Assembly: GCA_015501055.1 (NCBI GenBank) | Contig: JADNYV010000634.1 | Span: forward strand, 1 to 19,354 | DNA: 19,354 bases | Source of the DNA: Mucidula mucida | Lineage: Eukaryota > Basidiomycota > Agaricomycetes > Agaricales > Physalacriaceae | Direction of reading: 5' to 3' | Part shown: in pieces, positions 1 through 10,715 of the stretch | Layout of the letters: each line of letters opens with the position of its first letter | Numbering within the stretch: position 1 is the stretch's first letter | Translations under genes and position numbers: made by a program | Notes under the pieces: generated by a model | What the model was told of the DNA's origin: nothing | Seen by the model: the letters and a program-made list of their open reading frames with translations, nothing else | The model's database searches: none

Positions 1-536
1 ATTGAGGGAGACATGGTGAATGGATTGGTAGGATCGACATTGAGGCGGTATTTAAATGCTGCAACGCGTTTTGATTGCCGGATACGCGCGTTCGACTTGC
101 CGGCTGCCGACGTTGTGCAGAACGCGTACGAAACCTGTTGTATAGGCTGTGTACTTCAGTAAACCAGCCTGTTTGAGCGCGCGATGAGAGTCCGCGTTCA
201 TCTAGATGCCGTTCATTTGACCACGTAACAGAGTTGAACTCCTTCACGGCCCATCCTCCGTGGAAGACGCAGTGAACTGGCCTGTCTGGTGGTCAATAGA
301 GCAATCTTACAGGATGATGGAACTAACGATCGTTGGTTCCACTACCTGTCCAGTGTGCATTATGCAGCTCTCATTACTCTCAAGCAGTCCAAGCGCTGAC
401 TAGCTTCAAAACACCTCAAATGACAACTTCATCTTGCTCTCTTGTCTTCTTGTCTCAATGGAATTGACTCACCTGTTCACTAGTGAGCATGCGCGCACAT
501 GGTGTCATTGCAGCAAAGCAAGCTACTAGTTTATCG
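1..536. other. no recognisable gene; left flank of the tandem duplication
   Basis: I see no convincing gene here. The short open frames lack introns, family motifs or a counterpart elsewhere in the window. The stretch may hold the end of a neighbouring gene outside the window. From about position 537 the sequence becomes similar to the region starting near 4742, which marks the left edge of the duplicated F-box unit. Confidence 0.5.
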
Positions 537-652
537 TTCTAGATCGAGACAGACAAACACGTTACAAATGCGGAAGCATCCTCCGTTTGATCGCCCATCA
601 TGTCGGAGCCTTCGCCATAATTCTGATCTTTTCGTTTCTCTACAGACTAGCT

Positions 653-2306
653 ATGGTGCCTTACCTTTCCAACGAGCTCATTGACCAGATCTTCTGCTTT
701 GTACGCCCAAATTTGACTAACCATTATGTTACTAATCTCCGTAAAAGCTGAACAACGAACAACTCAAGGTGGTGCGCTTTGCCAGCGCCGCGTTCAGCCA
801 AATCGCGGCGCCGTTCCTGTTTGAGAGCCTAGTGGTGGACTTTTATCAGGTCTTCCGAGAGGTCAAGCGCGATAACAAGCCGTTGTTGGAGTTTATACAG
901 GCTATCGGCAATGGCGAGACCAGTCTTGGAAGGCATATTCGGAGACTGCATGTGGTCACGCCGCTGGATGCGCATACTCAGGAGGAGCCGGTGAAGACTT
1001 TGGGCAGCCGTATGGCCAAGTGGATGAGCAGGAAGGAAACATTTCAAGACGCAGTGATCAAGGCGCTCGTTGGGGCCGCACCAAAGCTTGTCGCGCTCCG
1101 AACTGTGAGGTAGGCCCCGTGCATTTCACCAGAAACCTACTAACAGCAGTCGAAGCTGGCAAGGATTCTCGGACTATCGTTTTCTCAGCAATTCCACTCC
1201 GGCACTGGGGCCGGTCGTAGCATCAATACTCGCGCACCCTTATCTACATACACTGTCCTTCACTGGGCATACCCCCACCCTTCCCAAATTACTGCAACAT
1301 CCAACTCGCCTTGCTAGCCTAGCCTATGACGGATTCCATGCCAATACCACTTTACCTCCCATCATCGCCCAAAGTCCTCAATTAAAGTCATTAGTTGTAA
1401 TCAATAGGGGCCACCGCACAAGTCTTCGTGATCTTTTCCCAGGCAAATCCCAGTACTCTCATCTCTGGTTTCTCTCCGTCGACAACGTCGCGTGGACACC
1501 CGACGTGATGTCGCGTATGCCCAATGTATCCGATCTCGCGACGACGCGTGCGGATATGTCTCCGAGCGTCTGGGAGGCGCTTGACCGGACGCACACCGTA
1601 CTGCTGTCTATTTCTCTTCGCGATGTCAGGATTACTGATACGTTCTTGGACTACCTGGCAAGCACAGAGTACAGGCGCCCTGAAGGCGGTCGTGCGCTAA
1701 GCTTTCAGGTGTGCAAGCAGCTTGCTGTGGTGGACGATCCATCAAGGGCGAAACGATTCTGGGAAAATGTCGTGCCCAATATCCGGACGACCCTTGTGTT
1801 GCTGAATATCGACTGCGACTATCCAAGCGAGTGGTGTCTGACCGAAAGGACGCTCAAAGTGCTTATGCAGTGTCACTTTTTGTATGAGATTCGCATGAGT
1901 GTGGTTTGGGGAAATATTCGTGAGGAGAGTGTTATTGTACGTTTCATTTTCTCTCGATTTCCTCTTGTGACTAAATATCTTCTTGTAGAAGAGGATGTTG
2001 GATCAGTTATCGTTCGACGTCTGGCCCGATCTTAAGGTTCTCTCGTTGGCCGCTGTTGCGCTTCCTGCTGCAACGGACGCCGTCAGAAGTCGGCGTCCGA
2101 TGGCTTTGAGTCCCCATTCATTCCTCGAGGAAACTAAGGAGATGAATTTGGTTCTTCAAACCATTGTAGAATCGATGAAGTTTGACGTCTCGAAGGATCT
2201 TTCGACGACTCTGCTCAGCGTGGCGATTCATGCGGGTGGGAAGGGTCCTTACGTCCTACGCAAGTGCAAGGGAAGATCGAAGGAGTTCGAGTTTGTCAAG
2301 TGGTGA
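653..2306 (+). CDS. F-box-like protein, copy A (four exons)
   Basis: Predicted 502-aa protein. Exons: 653-700, 748-1109, about 1156-1936, 1989-2306. Intron 1 (701-747) has a TACTAAT branch site and the last intron (1937-1988) a GTACGT donor. The intron 2 donor is GTAGGC at 1110, and three acceptors keep the frame (see findings). The N-terminus shows the F-box pattern: VPYLSNELIDQIF, then L-N-N-E-Q-L, then FSQIAAPFLFESLVV, matching the LPxELxxxIF...AxPxLF signature. The rest is leucine-rich with irregular LRR-like segments such as LHTLSFTGHTP and LWFLSVDNVAW. F-box proteins bind Skp1 through the F-box and recruit substrates to SCF ubiquitin ligases; the substrate here is unknown. It differs from copy B by an extra residue near MSRKE and about ten extra residues in the last exon, made by a hairpin-forming insert at 2074-2099. 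A CT-rich stretch just upstream of the ATG fits a fungal transcription start. Confidence 0.82.
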
Positions 2307-3580
2307 TCGCTGCGACTTGTTATATGGTATATGCCTCATATTTTACATGTTATTCTAATACTTACGACACCGATTAATTTGACGCTTGGTGTTCATCCAT
2401 TACTACTCTGGATGCGTTCCGACTCGGCAGCAATCGGTGCTACGTCTAAACAGCGGTATTCTAGCGGATCGACCGCATAACCAACAAAGACTATGGCGGA
2501 TGATTTATGAGGAGCAATGTGAACCCTTGTACGCAGTGTCCAACTACTCACGGAGACTTCATGCATTCATTAGCTCGACTTGTCAATGACAACCAAGTCT
2601 TCGCTCCCTTCGTCCGACTTCCTGGAGATATGAGCCCTTGTTAACTGCCTCATCTACACACTGGCCAGATAACCGGCATTGAACATGCCCGCTCGCGCGA
2701 CTCTTGAAACGGGCTTAGCGCTTCTCACACGTGAGCTTAAAGTCGTCTTTTTAAAGAGGGTTTTCATCAGAGATTGCAAGGACTCTTGTCTTCGGGAGTG
2801 AACTTGAAGTAAGGAGCAGCGGCCGCTGGCTCGTAACGCCTCAAGTGGACACGAGTCTGCACAATGACGTCGAGGTATGCAGCAAGTCCTATCATTCATA
2901 TTATCCTCTAATACGCCAGGCCAGTCGCCGTTATCAGCAGGCATTTGCTATCATTGTTGTCTTATCGGCTAGGACAGCGCCGGTGAAGCTACGGGTCCCC
3001 GACTGCCTTCGTGTTGCTCTCCTGCCTCCAACATCACCACGTTGGATCCTTGTTCCGACAGCGATAAGTTTTCTGTGTAGTACTATCGGTGGTCATGACA
3101 AGTGTTTTTTCCCCGCTGTCCTATATTGACAGTGTGAACCTTTCTTCCCAAGGACCTGTCTTGTTTCGGTCCCTAGGCTGAGCGACCAGTAGGTTATAAT
3201 CAACATGGAATACATCATCGTAGCTGGAACGCCAGGATTTTTTCACCAAATTCGGGCTGATCAAAACGGGCCAGAGCTGGATGCGATGCGCGCAATCTGA
3301 AGACGCGGTGAAATATAGGACATGAAGTGTAAGTGCGAATGAGGATGGTATGACGGTTCCTTGAAAACATGCCGAGGAATATGAACAGAGCTAATGGACT
3401 TGGTACAAGACTGATCAGACTCGGGCGTCAGACGAGACTCTGCAATTGGGAACACGCATTGCCAACTTACTTAGAACTCGAAGTCGATCAGTACTTGGAG
3501 TTCGGTGCGTCTCATTTGAACGTATCAAGCTATCGATTCTTACTTCGTTTGAACAAGCTAACGACATGCGTTTAGGTTCG
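2307..3580. other. decayed intergenic stretch, left unit
   Basis: No intact gene is seen. The sequence is collinear with 6489-7510 but differs by many indels that break every long frame. LRR-like fragments visible near 6680-6740 in the right unit are already interrupted here. One 27-codon frame, 3242-3325 (KFGLIKTGQSWM...), stays open with the same length in both units. I take most of this as remains of one or more old genes. Confidence 0.5.
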
Positions 3581-3584
3581 CTCG

Positions 3585-4050
3585 GCCTTCTGTGCTTCAT
3601 GCGGCCCTACAGAGCTTGCGTTGGTACTCTAAAATCAGGTTAGGAAACGTGCGCCCGACAAGAATAGATTTCCGGGGGTCCTAATACCAGTCTACTGTTC
3701 ATCAACAGCAATTCATGCAGGTGTCAATCCGCGATGTATCCTATCCGATCTAAAGTTTCTTTTGAAGGTATCGCATTTACTGAACTGTCCTATACTTGGA
3801 ATGTATTGGGTGCTTCTCGTTAACTGAGTTCTCACTATCAGTGGAGCTGTCACGGCTTGGATGATGAGTCTGATTCCTTCGTCTATTACGGAATGCCGCG
3901 GTTTCTTATCTGAACGTCGCAGAAAAGCAGCCAGCCTGGTGAGTCGATTTTCCGTTTCTGTTTCTGTCTCAGGGCTTTCGCTGACCAGCACCGCGTCCGT
4001 GCTCTCAAGAGCATAACTCAAGATCTCGTCATCGCTACGGCACCACCTTC
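3585..4050 (+). pseudogene. gene remnant, tentatively TMEM135-like N-terminal region (left unit)
   Basis: Two coding-like blocks are visible. The first, near 3585-3625, reads AFCASCGPTELALVL. The second, 3842-3938, reads AVTAWMMSLIPSSITE followed by a basic ERRRKAASL, and ends at a GTGAGT donor. The combination of a small hydrophobic segment, an acidic/basic ERRR stretch and a following hydrophobic exon resembles fungal TMEM135-like membrane proteins, but this is from memory of the family pattern and is weak. The frame between the blocks is broken and no start or stop can be assigned, so this is read as a remnant. The same blocks recur at 7515-7950. Confidence 0.3.
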
Positions 4051-4219
4051 AAGTTCTCGGCATCGTTACAGCGTAAGTGCTATCAAAATATGCGGGAAGT
4101 CATCACAAGCTGTTGATGGTGGACTGATGTATGCGGCTTCGATTTCGCGACCATCGGATGTCGGTTCTTGTATGATAACTTTCCGCAAGACGTGGAGCCT
4201 CCTAGAATCCACCGTCGAC

Positions 4220-4553
4220 ATGCCTTTGGTTGCCCAAAATCAGGTCGACGCGCTCACGACTGGCTTCATTCGAGAGGAAATTGAACTGGCGTTCTATGGT
4301 TCGTCGCTTACCTTGTCTGTCGCATACTAAATGGTCTGAATCTGTCTACAGGATTCTACGCAGCGACAGCAATAATGTCAGTTGTCCTTCTGATGTACGT
4401 TCATTCCTTAGCAAACTTTTTTCTAGCCCAATACTGACAGTGATCAGACATAAATGCCTGCACAACTCCTATGCGGTGATAGCGATGAACAGTGAGTTAG
4501 GAAGTATTGACGGGAAATCCGGCAAATTCGAAACTAGATTGTACCTATGGTAG
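4220..4553 (+). pseudogene. truncated copy of the seven-helix membrane protein gene
   Basis: Exon 1 (4220-4298) and exon 2 (4352-4394) match the complete gene at 8147-9566 almost exactly, including the MPLVAQNQVDALTTGFIREE start and the FYAATAIMSVVLL first helix. Exon 3 begins at 4448, after an intron ending TGATCAG. It keeps only about a dozen codons of homology (HNSYA) before running into unrelated sequence and a TAG at 4551-4553. The product would be about 75 aa with one helix instead of seven. It is almost certainly a dead 5' fragment left by the duplication breakpoint, although its splice sites look intact and it could still be transcribed. Confidence 0.75.
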
Positions 4554-4865
4554 TACAAGGAGCTTGTAGTACACTATAAATAGATTAACGGACAGCCTGA
4601 ACATACGGAGAGGGTAGACACCAGTCGGTGGTGATGTTACCGGTGGAGTCCGGCGGGATTAGGACAACCGGTGGCGAGTGCAGCGGTGCACTTGATATTC
4701 CAACATGGGCAACATACTTAGTGCCATTGCAGCTATGTACTAGATCGAGACAGACAAAACACGTTACGAATGCGGAAGCATCCTCTGTTTGATCGCCCAT
4801 CATGCATCATGTTGAAGCCTTCGCCATAAATCTGAGAATTCTCTTCGTTTCTCTACACACTATCT

Positions 4866-6488
4866 ATGGTGCCTTACCTTTCCAACGAGCTCATTGACCA
4901 GATCTTCTGCTTTGTACGCCCAATTCTTCTCAACTTAGCATTATGTTACTAATTCCGTAAAAGTTGAACAACGAACAGCTCAAGGTCGTGCGCTTCGCCA
5001 GCATCGCGTTCAGCCAAATTGCGGCGCCGTTCCTGTTTGAGAGCCTCGTGGTGGACTTTTACCAGGTCTTCCGAGAGGTCAAACGCGATAACAAGCCGTT
5101 GTTGGAGTTTATGCAGGCTATCGGGAATGGCAAGGCCAGTCTTGGAAGACATATTCGGAGACTGCATGTGGTCACGCCGCTGGATGTGCATACTCAGGAG
5201 GGGCCACTGAAGACTTTGGGTAGCCGTATGGCCAGGTGGAGCAAGAAGGAAAACTTTCAAGACATAGTGATCAAGGCGCTCGTTACGGCCGCACCAAAGC
5301 TTGTCGAGCTCCGAACTGTGAGGTAGGCCCCGTTCATTTCACCAGATACCTACTAACAGCAGTCGAAGCTGGCAAGGATTCTTGGACTATCGTTTTCTCA
5401 GCAATTCCACTCCGGCATTGGGCCCGATCATAGCATCCATACTCGTGCACCCTTATCTACATACACTGTCCTTCACTGGGCATACCCCCACCCTTCCCCA
5501 ATCTCTGCAGCATTCCACTCGCATTGCTAGCCTAACCTATGACGGATTCCAAGCCAATACCACTTTACCTCCCATCATCGCCCAGAGTCCTCAACTAAAG
5601 TCATTGGTTGTAATCAATAGGGGCCACCACGCAAGTCTTGGTGATCTTTTCCCAGGCAAATTCCAGTACTCTCATCTCTGGTTTCTCTCCGTTGACAACG
5701 TCGCGTGGACACCCGACGTGATGTCGCGTATGCCCAATCTATCAGATCTCGCGACGACGCGCGCGGATATGTCTCCGAGTATCTGGGAGGCGCTTGACCG
5801 GACGCACACCGTACTGCTGTCTATTTCTCTTCGCGATGTCATGATTACTGATATGTTCTTGGACTACCTCTCGAGCACAGAGTACAGGCGCCGTAGAGGC
5901 GATCGTGCGCTAAGCTTTCAGGCATGCAAGCAGCTTGCTGTGGTGGACGATCCATTAAGGGCGAAACGATTTTGGGACAATGTTGTGCCCAATATCCGGA
6001 CGACCCTTGTGTCGCTGAATATCGACTGCGACTATCCAAGCGAGTGGTGTCTGACCGAAAGGACGCTCAAAGTGCTTATGCAGTGTCACTTTTTGTATGA
6101 GATTTGCATGAGTGTGGTTTGGGGAGATATTCGTGAAGCGAGTGTTATTGTACGTTTCATTTTCTCTCGATTTCCTCTTGTGACTAATTTCTTTCTGTAG
6201 AAGGGGATGTTGGATCAGTTATCGTTCGACGTTTGGCCCGTCAAGGTTCTCTCATTGGCCGCTGTTGCGCTTCCTGCTGCGACGAATTTGAGTCCACATT
6301 CATTTCTCAAGGAAACTGAGGAGATGAATTTGGCTCTTCAAACCATTGTAGAATCGACAAGGTTTGACGCCTCAAAGGATCTTTCGATGACTCTGCTCAG
6401 CGTGGCGATTCACGCGGGTGGGAAGGGTCCATATGTCCTACGCAAGTGCGAGGGAAGATCGAAGGAGTTTGAGTTTGTCAAGTGGTGA
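4866..6488 (+). CDS. F-box-like protein, copy B (four exons)
   Basis: Predicted 491-aa paralogue of the gene at 653-2306. Exons: 4866-4913, 4964-5322, about 5369-6149, 6201-6488. Exon 3 has the same length as in copy A (781 bp). The F-box-like signature sits at about residues 2-45, split by intron 1 exactly as in copy A, followed by a leucine-rich C-terminal body. The reading frame is open throughout, and most differences from copy A are single substitutions, so both copies look functional or only recently relaxed. It lacks the ten-residue insert of copy A in the last exon. By family knowledge it would be a substrate adaptor of an SCF ubiquitin ligase; the LRR-like body would choose the substrate. 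The upstream sequence 4742-4865 is homologous to 537-652 and probably carries the promoter. Confidence 0.85.
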
Positions 6489-7510
6489 TCGCTGCGACTT
6501 GTCATATGGTATATGCCTCATGATTTACATGTTAATCTAATACTTACAGCACACCGATTATTTGACGCCTGGTGTTCATTCATTACTACGCTGGATGGAT
6601 GATTTATGAGGAGCAATAATGTGAATCCTTTTACGCAGTGTCCAACTTCTTCCTTAGGCATTCATTGGACAACTGCACCCAAGTCTTCGCTCCCTTCATT
6701 CGACTTCCTCTCTCAGCGTTGGAGACATTAGCCCTTGTTGACTGCCTCATCTACACGCCCGCTCACGCGACTCTTGAAACGGGCTCAGCCCTTCTCGCAC
6801 GTGAGCTCAAAGTTGTCGTTTTTTTTCTCGCAATATGTTGCAGAGGGTTTTCAACTGTCTTCGGGCGTGAGCTTGAAGAAGCAGCGGCCACTGGCTCTTG
6901 TTACGGCGTAACTCCTCAAGAGTCTGCACAACGAGGTCGAGGTATGCAGCAAGTCCTATCATTCATATTATCCTCTAACACGCCAGGCCAGTCGCTGTGA
7001 TCAGCTGGCATTTCTTGACGCTACCGCGGTTCTCAGGACAGTGTCGGTGAAGCTACGGGTCCCCCGACTGCCTTCGTATTGCTTTCCTGCCTCCAACATC
7101 ACCCCGTTGGATCGTTACTCCAAGTTTTCTGTGTTATAGCCCATACTGTATCGGTGGCCATGACAAGCGTTTCCTTCTTCAAAATCCACTGTTCAACATT
7201 CACCAACCAACAGGAACTCAAATCCCTAGTGTCCGCGAGCCAGACCAGCAGGAGCGCAAGACTGTTCCTTCTGCGTATGGAATACTTCATCGTAGCTTGA
7301 CCTCCGGGGTTTTCTCATCAAATTCGGGCTGATCAAAACCGGCCAGAGCTGGATGCGAGGCGCGCAATGTAAAGACGCGGTGAAACATAGGACATGAAAT
7401 GTAAGTACGAATGAGAATGGTAGTGGGAGAAATGGTATGACGGTTCCTTAAACATGCAAACGTATCAAGCTATCAATTCTTATTTCGTCGAACAAGCTAA
7501 TGTCATGCAT
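6489..7510. other. decayed intergenic stretch, right unit
   Basis: Collinear with 2307-3580. A plus-strand frame at 6638-7000 starts with leucine-rich sequence (FAPFIRLPLSALETLALVDC) that resembles an LRR of an F-box protein. A later block near 7010-7125 reads plausibly (TVSVKLRVPRLPS), but these pieces cannot be joined into one gene and are broken in the left unit. A 27-codon frame at 7314-7397 (KFGLIKTGQSWM...) is conserved with the left unit. Best read as remains of a third gene of the duplicated block. Confidence 0.45.
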
Positions 7511-7514
7511 TTAG

Positions 7515-7950
7515 GTTCGCTCGGCCTATACTTCATGCGGCCCTACAGAGCTTGCGTTGATACTGCTCTGAAATGAAATCAGGAAATGTGCGCGCGACAA
7601 GAATAGATTTTCGGTTCCAAGTCTACGAAAAGCCGACCGTTCATCAAGATTAATTCAAGCAAGTGTCGTTCCGCGATGCATCCTGTCCGGATCTAACATT
7701 TCTTTTGAAGGTATCGCATTTCACTGTACTGTCCTATACTTGGAATGTATTGGGTGCTTCTCGTTAACTAAGTTCTCACTATCAGTGGAGCTGTCGCGGC
7801 TTGGATGAGTCTGATTCCCTCGTCTATTACGGAGTGCCGCGGTTTCTTACTCGAACGCCGGAGGAAAGCAGCCAGCTTGGTGAGTCGCTTTGCCTATTTG
7901 TTTCTCGGGGCACTTACCGCGTCCGTGCTCTCAAGAGCATAACCCAAAGA
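7515..7950 (+). pseudogene. gene remnant, tentatively TMEM135-like N-terminal region (right unit)
   Basis: Homologous to 3585-4050. The first block keeps SCGPTELAL but is preceded by a changed codon series and followed by a stop. The second block (7786-7879) reads AVAAWMSLIPSSITE and LLERRRKAASL, and ends at a GTGAGT. Here the sequence after the donor stays open for a short hydrophobic run. The family assignment is tentative and rests only on the order of hydrophobic and ERRR-type segments. I could not build an intact gene from either copy. Confidence 0.3.
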
Positions 7951-8146
7951 TCTCGTCATCGCTACGGCACCACCTTCAAGTTCTCGTCATCGCTACAGCG
8001 TGCGTGCTATCAAAATATGCGGGAAGTCATCACTAGCTGTTGATGGTGGACTGATGCATGAGGCTTCGATTTCGCGACCATCGGATGACGGTTCTGGTAT
8101 TATAACTTTACGAAAGACGTGGAGCCCCCCAAAATCGACTGTCGAC

Positions 8147-9566
8147 ATGCCTTTGGTTGCCCAAAATCAGGTCGACGCGCTCACGACTGGCTTCATTCGA
8201 GAGGAAATCGAACTGGCGTTCTATGGTTCGTCGCTTACCTTCTCGCCTAGTACCAAGCGGTAATCTGTTTACAGGATTCTATGCAGCGACAGCGATAATG
8301 TCAGTTGTCCTTTTGATGTACGTTCATTCATTGCAAACTCTCTACCCCAATGCTGACAATACCCACTAGTTATAAAGGCCTATATAACTCCTATGCGCGG
8401 ATGGGGCTTTTACTCGTGACGGTCATTATGTTTGGGCTGTCTACGGGACACGTCTACATCTACTCGCGCTTCTACATCTTTCAGTTCCCTACACTCAGCT
8501 CAGATCCCGCGGGATATAATCCGCCGTGGCTCGAGGCGGAAGTCGAGAAGTTGCTTCGTGATGGGATGATTCTGCGGCGCGTTAGTGTAAGTCCTTGCGA
8601 ACTTGGAAGTGAGTGTGTAGATACTGATACGGTGTTAGTACTTCATTAGTGATGCGGTGGTCGTGTGGCGGACGTGGTGCATCTGGTATGATAACCTTTG
8701 GGTGCGCGGGTATCTGGTGCTGGTTTTAGCGGCAACGGGAGGTGTGTGTCGAAGTCCTCCTCGTATCGTGGTCCTTTTTCTGAAGAGACATCGTAGCTAC
8801 GTCGATTGCGACTGCTGTGATGGACAGCAAGCTGAACCCGTTGACCTCGAATATGCTCGGCACCTTCTGCCTACTCGTGACCAACTTTAGCACGACGGTC
8901 TTGTGTGCGTACAAGGTCTGGTACGTCAATTTCATACACGTCTACTGTGTTAAGTATGAGGCTCAGTGAGCTGTAGGCAGTACCGACGTTTCATCAGATC
9001 TGTCTACGAGGGGAGACGTAGAAAGACATTGGTGGAAAACATCCTGCTCATTCTCGTCGAGTCCGGATCGCTGTACTGCATCTTTTGGGTAAGGTATTCA
9101 TTTCAGTTTCGCCATTGTCTTTGAGTCTCACGCTTCTTAAGCTTCTGTTCCTCCTCGGTGACTTTGGCTATTTCGGCAACGGACCACTGGGACGCAGTTT
9201 TGGTCTAGAGTACTTTATGCCTCACTTTTCGGTATGTGTTCTGTCACGGTATCAATCATCAAAGCGCTTGACCTTGAACGCTTTTGACAGGGCATATATG
9301 TTTCGGTCATCATACTGGTCGTGGCGCTATCCAACTCGTCCTCTGAAATGATCTTCTCTGTCGTGCAGGAAGGCATGCGAGGCGGGGAGACAAGTCCCGA
9401 TGGCCTGGAGAAGATGCGTTTCGCAGCGCCAGTGGGATCTCAGCTGGATGCGTCTTTCACGGCGACGAGGAGGAATGAAGCAACGTCGGTGATAGCACTT
9501 CGGGAACTTGAAGGAGGGCTTTACAAGCATACGTCCCCTGAAGAAGTACAAAAAGTGGAAGTGTAA
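8147..9566 (+). CDS. seven-helix membrane protein of an Agaricomycete family (eight exons)
   Basis: Predicted 350 aa. Exons: 8147-8225, 8275-8317, 8370-8586, 8639-8741, 8788-8920, 8977-9088, 9142-9231, 9291-9566; all phases agree and total 1053 bp. Hydrophobic segments lie at about residues 21-42, 51-72, 113-130, 137-155, 169-190, 211-236 and 257-273, giving seven probable transmembrane helices. A hydrophilic C-tail of about 75 residues follows. Motifs include ISDAVVVWRTWCIW in helix 3 and a basic loop YRRFIRSVYEGRRRK before helix 6. Proteins of this layout with a D-x-x-V-V-W-R-x-W motif are abundant and uncharacterised in mushrooms; they look receptor-like, but no ligand or function is established. 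The gene is transcribed in the same direction as the F-box gene upstream. The donor of intron 1 (GTTCGT) is slightly unusual but is conserved in the truncated copy. Confidence 0.83.
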
Positions 9567-9913
9567 GTAAAAAGCGGCTCTAGCTTGCGAATATCGTGAG
9601 AATAGACACATGGTTCCGTCTCGATCTTGGAGGCATGTACTAGTATTAAATATGGAGCCAGGATAGGCGACTAGTTACTCTGCGCCGACTCGAATCAGTG
9701 TGGCGTCAAGCAATGGCGGTCGCTATGGATCGCGACTGATGAAAAGGGCATCATGCTGCGTTTATTGACTCATAAAGGAGAGTTGGACAGCGATGCTGAT
9801 TGTGCAACCATAAAAAAAGATCACGCTGTCTGTTCAATTTGGATAACTAATGTACATGGATAGAAGACTGCACTGTGTCTGTACATGTAGGTACCCTTGC
9901 AAATGTAGTTCAG

Positions 9914-9950
9914 GAGCATTGTGCGCCTACATGGTATGCGCACGATGCTC
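9914..9950. repeat. hairpin 3' of LEGR copy 1
   Basis: Inverted repeat of GAGCATTGTGCGC and GCGCACGATGCTC (13-bp arms, one mismatch) around an 11-nt loop. It lies about 225 bp past the stop codon of the minus-strand gene. The same structure occurs at the same place in all four units, with lengths from 12 to 18 bp. Confidence 0.75.
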
Positions 9951-10173
9951 TCAAGCGTGCCTTATGCAGGCATCGGTGATCCCCAACTCGGGTCGGACGA
10001 TTCCCATCCTGTCACGGAAGTGTGTTTCCGGGCCCATAACACGGTGCGACAGTGCTATCCGCCCAAAGACCCAACACCGCGCCTGAAGGAAGCAACTTGA
10101 ACTCCCCTCCCATAACAAGCCTTCGCCTCTCCACCTAGCCGCGCACCGGCCAGCCGCGCTAAACGTAAACTCC

Positions 10174-10662
10174 TCACGCAGCGAGGGGTGGCGGATACCT
10201 GCCTTCGAGGAGCGCGAGGGCTTGTGACCAATTGCGCAAATCGTCCCGCGTGACACCGTTCTCACGACTGATGAAATGTTCTGTGTCGCTGCCCTCGAGG
10301 ATCGCAAGGGACTCTGACCAATGGCGCGAGTCGGTCTGCTCGTCCCGCGTCACCTCAGTAATGGCGGGGAAGGCGTGATGCCCGCGCATGATTTGTTCCC
10401 AAATTTCTTCACAGTCCTTCTCATCGATGACAACAAACTGCGGCTGTCTGCCCTCAAGAATGTCGAGTGTAAGCTGACGATGGTGGGCAACATATTCGTG
10501 GTGGCGACGGGCAATCTCTTCGGAGAGCGGGAGTTTCTCCAGAGAGTGGATGATGTGTGTTGCTCTGCGTCCGATCCACTTATGCTCAGCCTGCCGTCCA
10601 TGACGTCCCTGGAGGGTACGACGACGCTTAATGTTTGTAGTGGTGTTGGTAGCTGTGAACAT
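10174..10662 (-). CDS. LEGR-repeat protein, copy 1 (unknown family)
   Basis: Predicted 162 aa, family not recognised. A basic N-terminus (KRRRTLQGRHGRQ, residues 13-24) is followed by a helix-rich segment HIIHSLEKLPLSEEI. Three modules then end in L-E-G: LTLDILEGR (64-72), WSESLAILEG (115-124) and WSQALALLEGR (145-155). The last two are each preceded by V-T-R-D at 104-107 and 137-140. I chose the ATG at 10662 rather than the in-frame one at 10728. The upstream part would place a TATA box inside the protein, and the four copies differ there while keeping the TATA core. The ATG has A at -3. There is no signal peptide or membrane helix. Between copies 1 and 3, amino-acid changes in this frame are fewer than in the antisense frame, which supports the strand. 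Function unknown; the charged, repeat-like build could suit a binding protein. Confidence 0.68.
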   Translation of the reverse strand: MFTATNTTTNIKRRRTLQGRHGRQAEHKWIGRRATHIIHSLEKLPLSEEIARRHHEYVAHHRQLTLDILEGRQPQFVVIDEKDCEEIWEQIMRGHHAFPAITEVTRDEQTDSRHWSESLAILEGSDTEHFISRENGVTRDDLRNWSQALALLEGRYPPPLAA

Positions 10663-10715
10663 AGTGATGTGCTGATAATAGTATTTGGTAGAGAAGCAGA
10701 AGAAAGGAAAGCAGA

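Larger units (their letters stand above)
537..4480. repeat. left unit of a ~4.2 kb tandem duplication
   Basis: This unit matches 4742 to about 8400 in the same order and orientation: F-box promoter and gene, decayed middle, then the start of the seven-helix membrane gene. Coding parts are nearly identical while the middle has many small indels, as expected of a duplication old enough for unselected DNA to drift. Similarity on the right ends around 4480, inside exon 3 of the membrane gene. The 4485-4740 segment has no counterpart that I can see. Confidence 0.8.
4742..8400. repeat. right unit of the ~4.2 kb tandem duplication
   Basis: Counterpart of 537-4480. Homology begins at the AGATCGAGACAGACAAA block upstream of F-box gene B and runs through the decayed middle into exon 3 of the membrane gene. 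Beyond that the right unit carries the remainder of the membrane gene, which the left unit lacks. Confidence 0.8.

Noticed and set aside
499..684. Small plus-strand open frame overlapping the start of F-box gene A
   Set aside because: It lies in the promoter and first exon in another frame and is not kept in the duplicated copy.
7079..7300. Open frames on both strands at 7079-7300
   Set aside because: The two overlap on opposite strands, are broken in the left unit, and show no family features.
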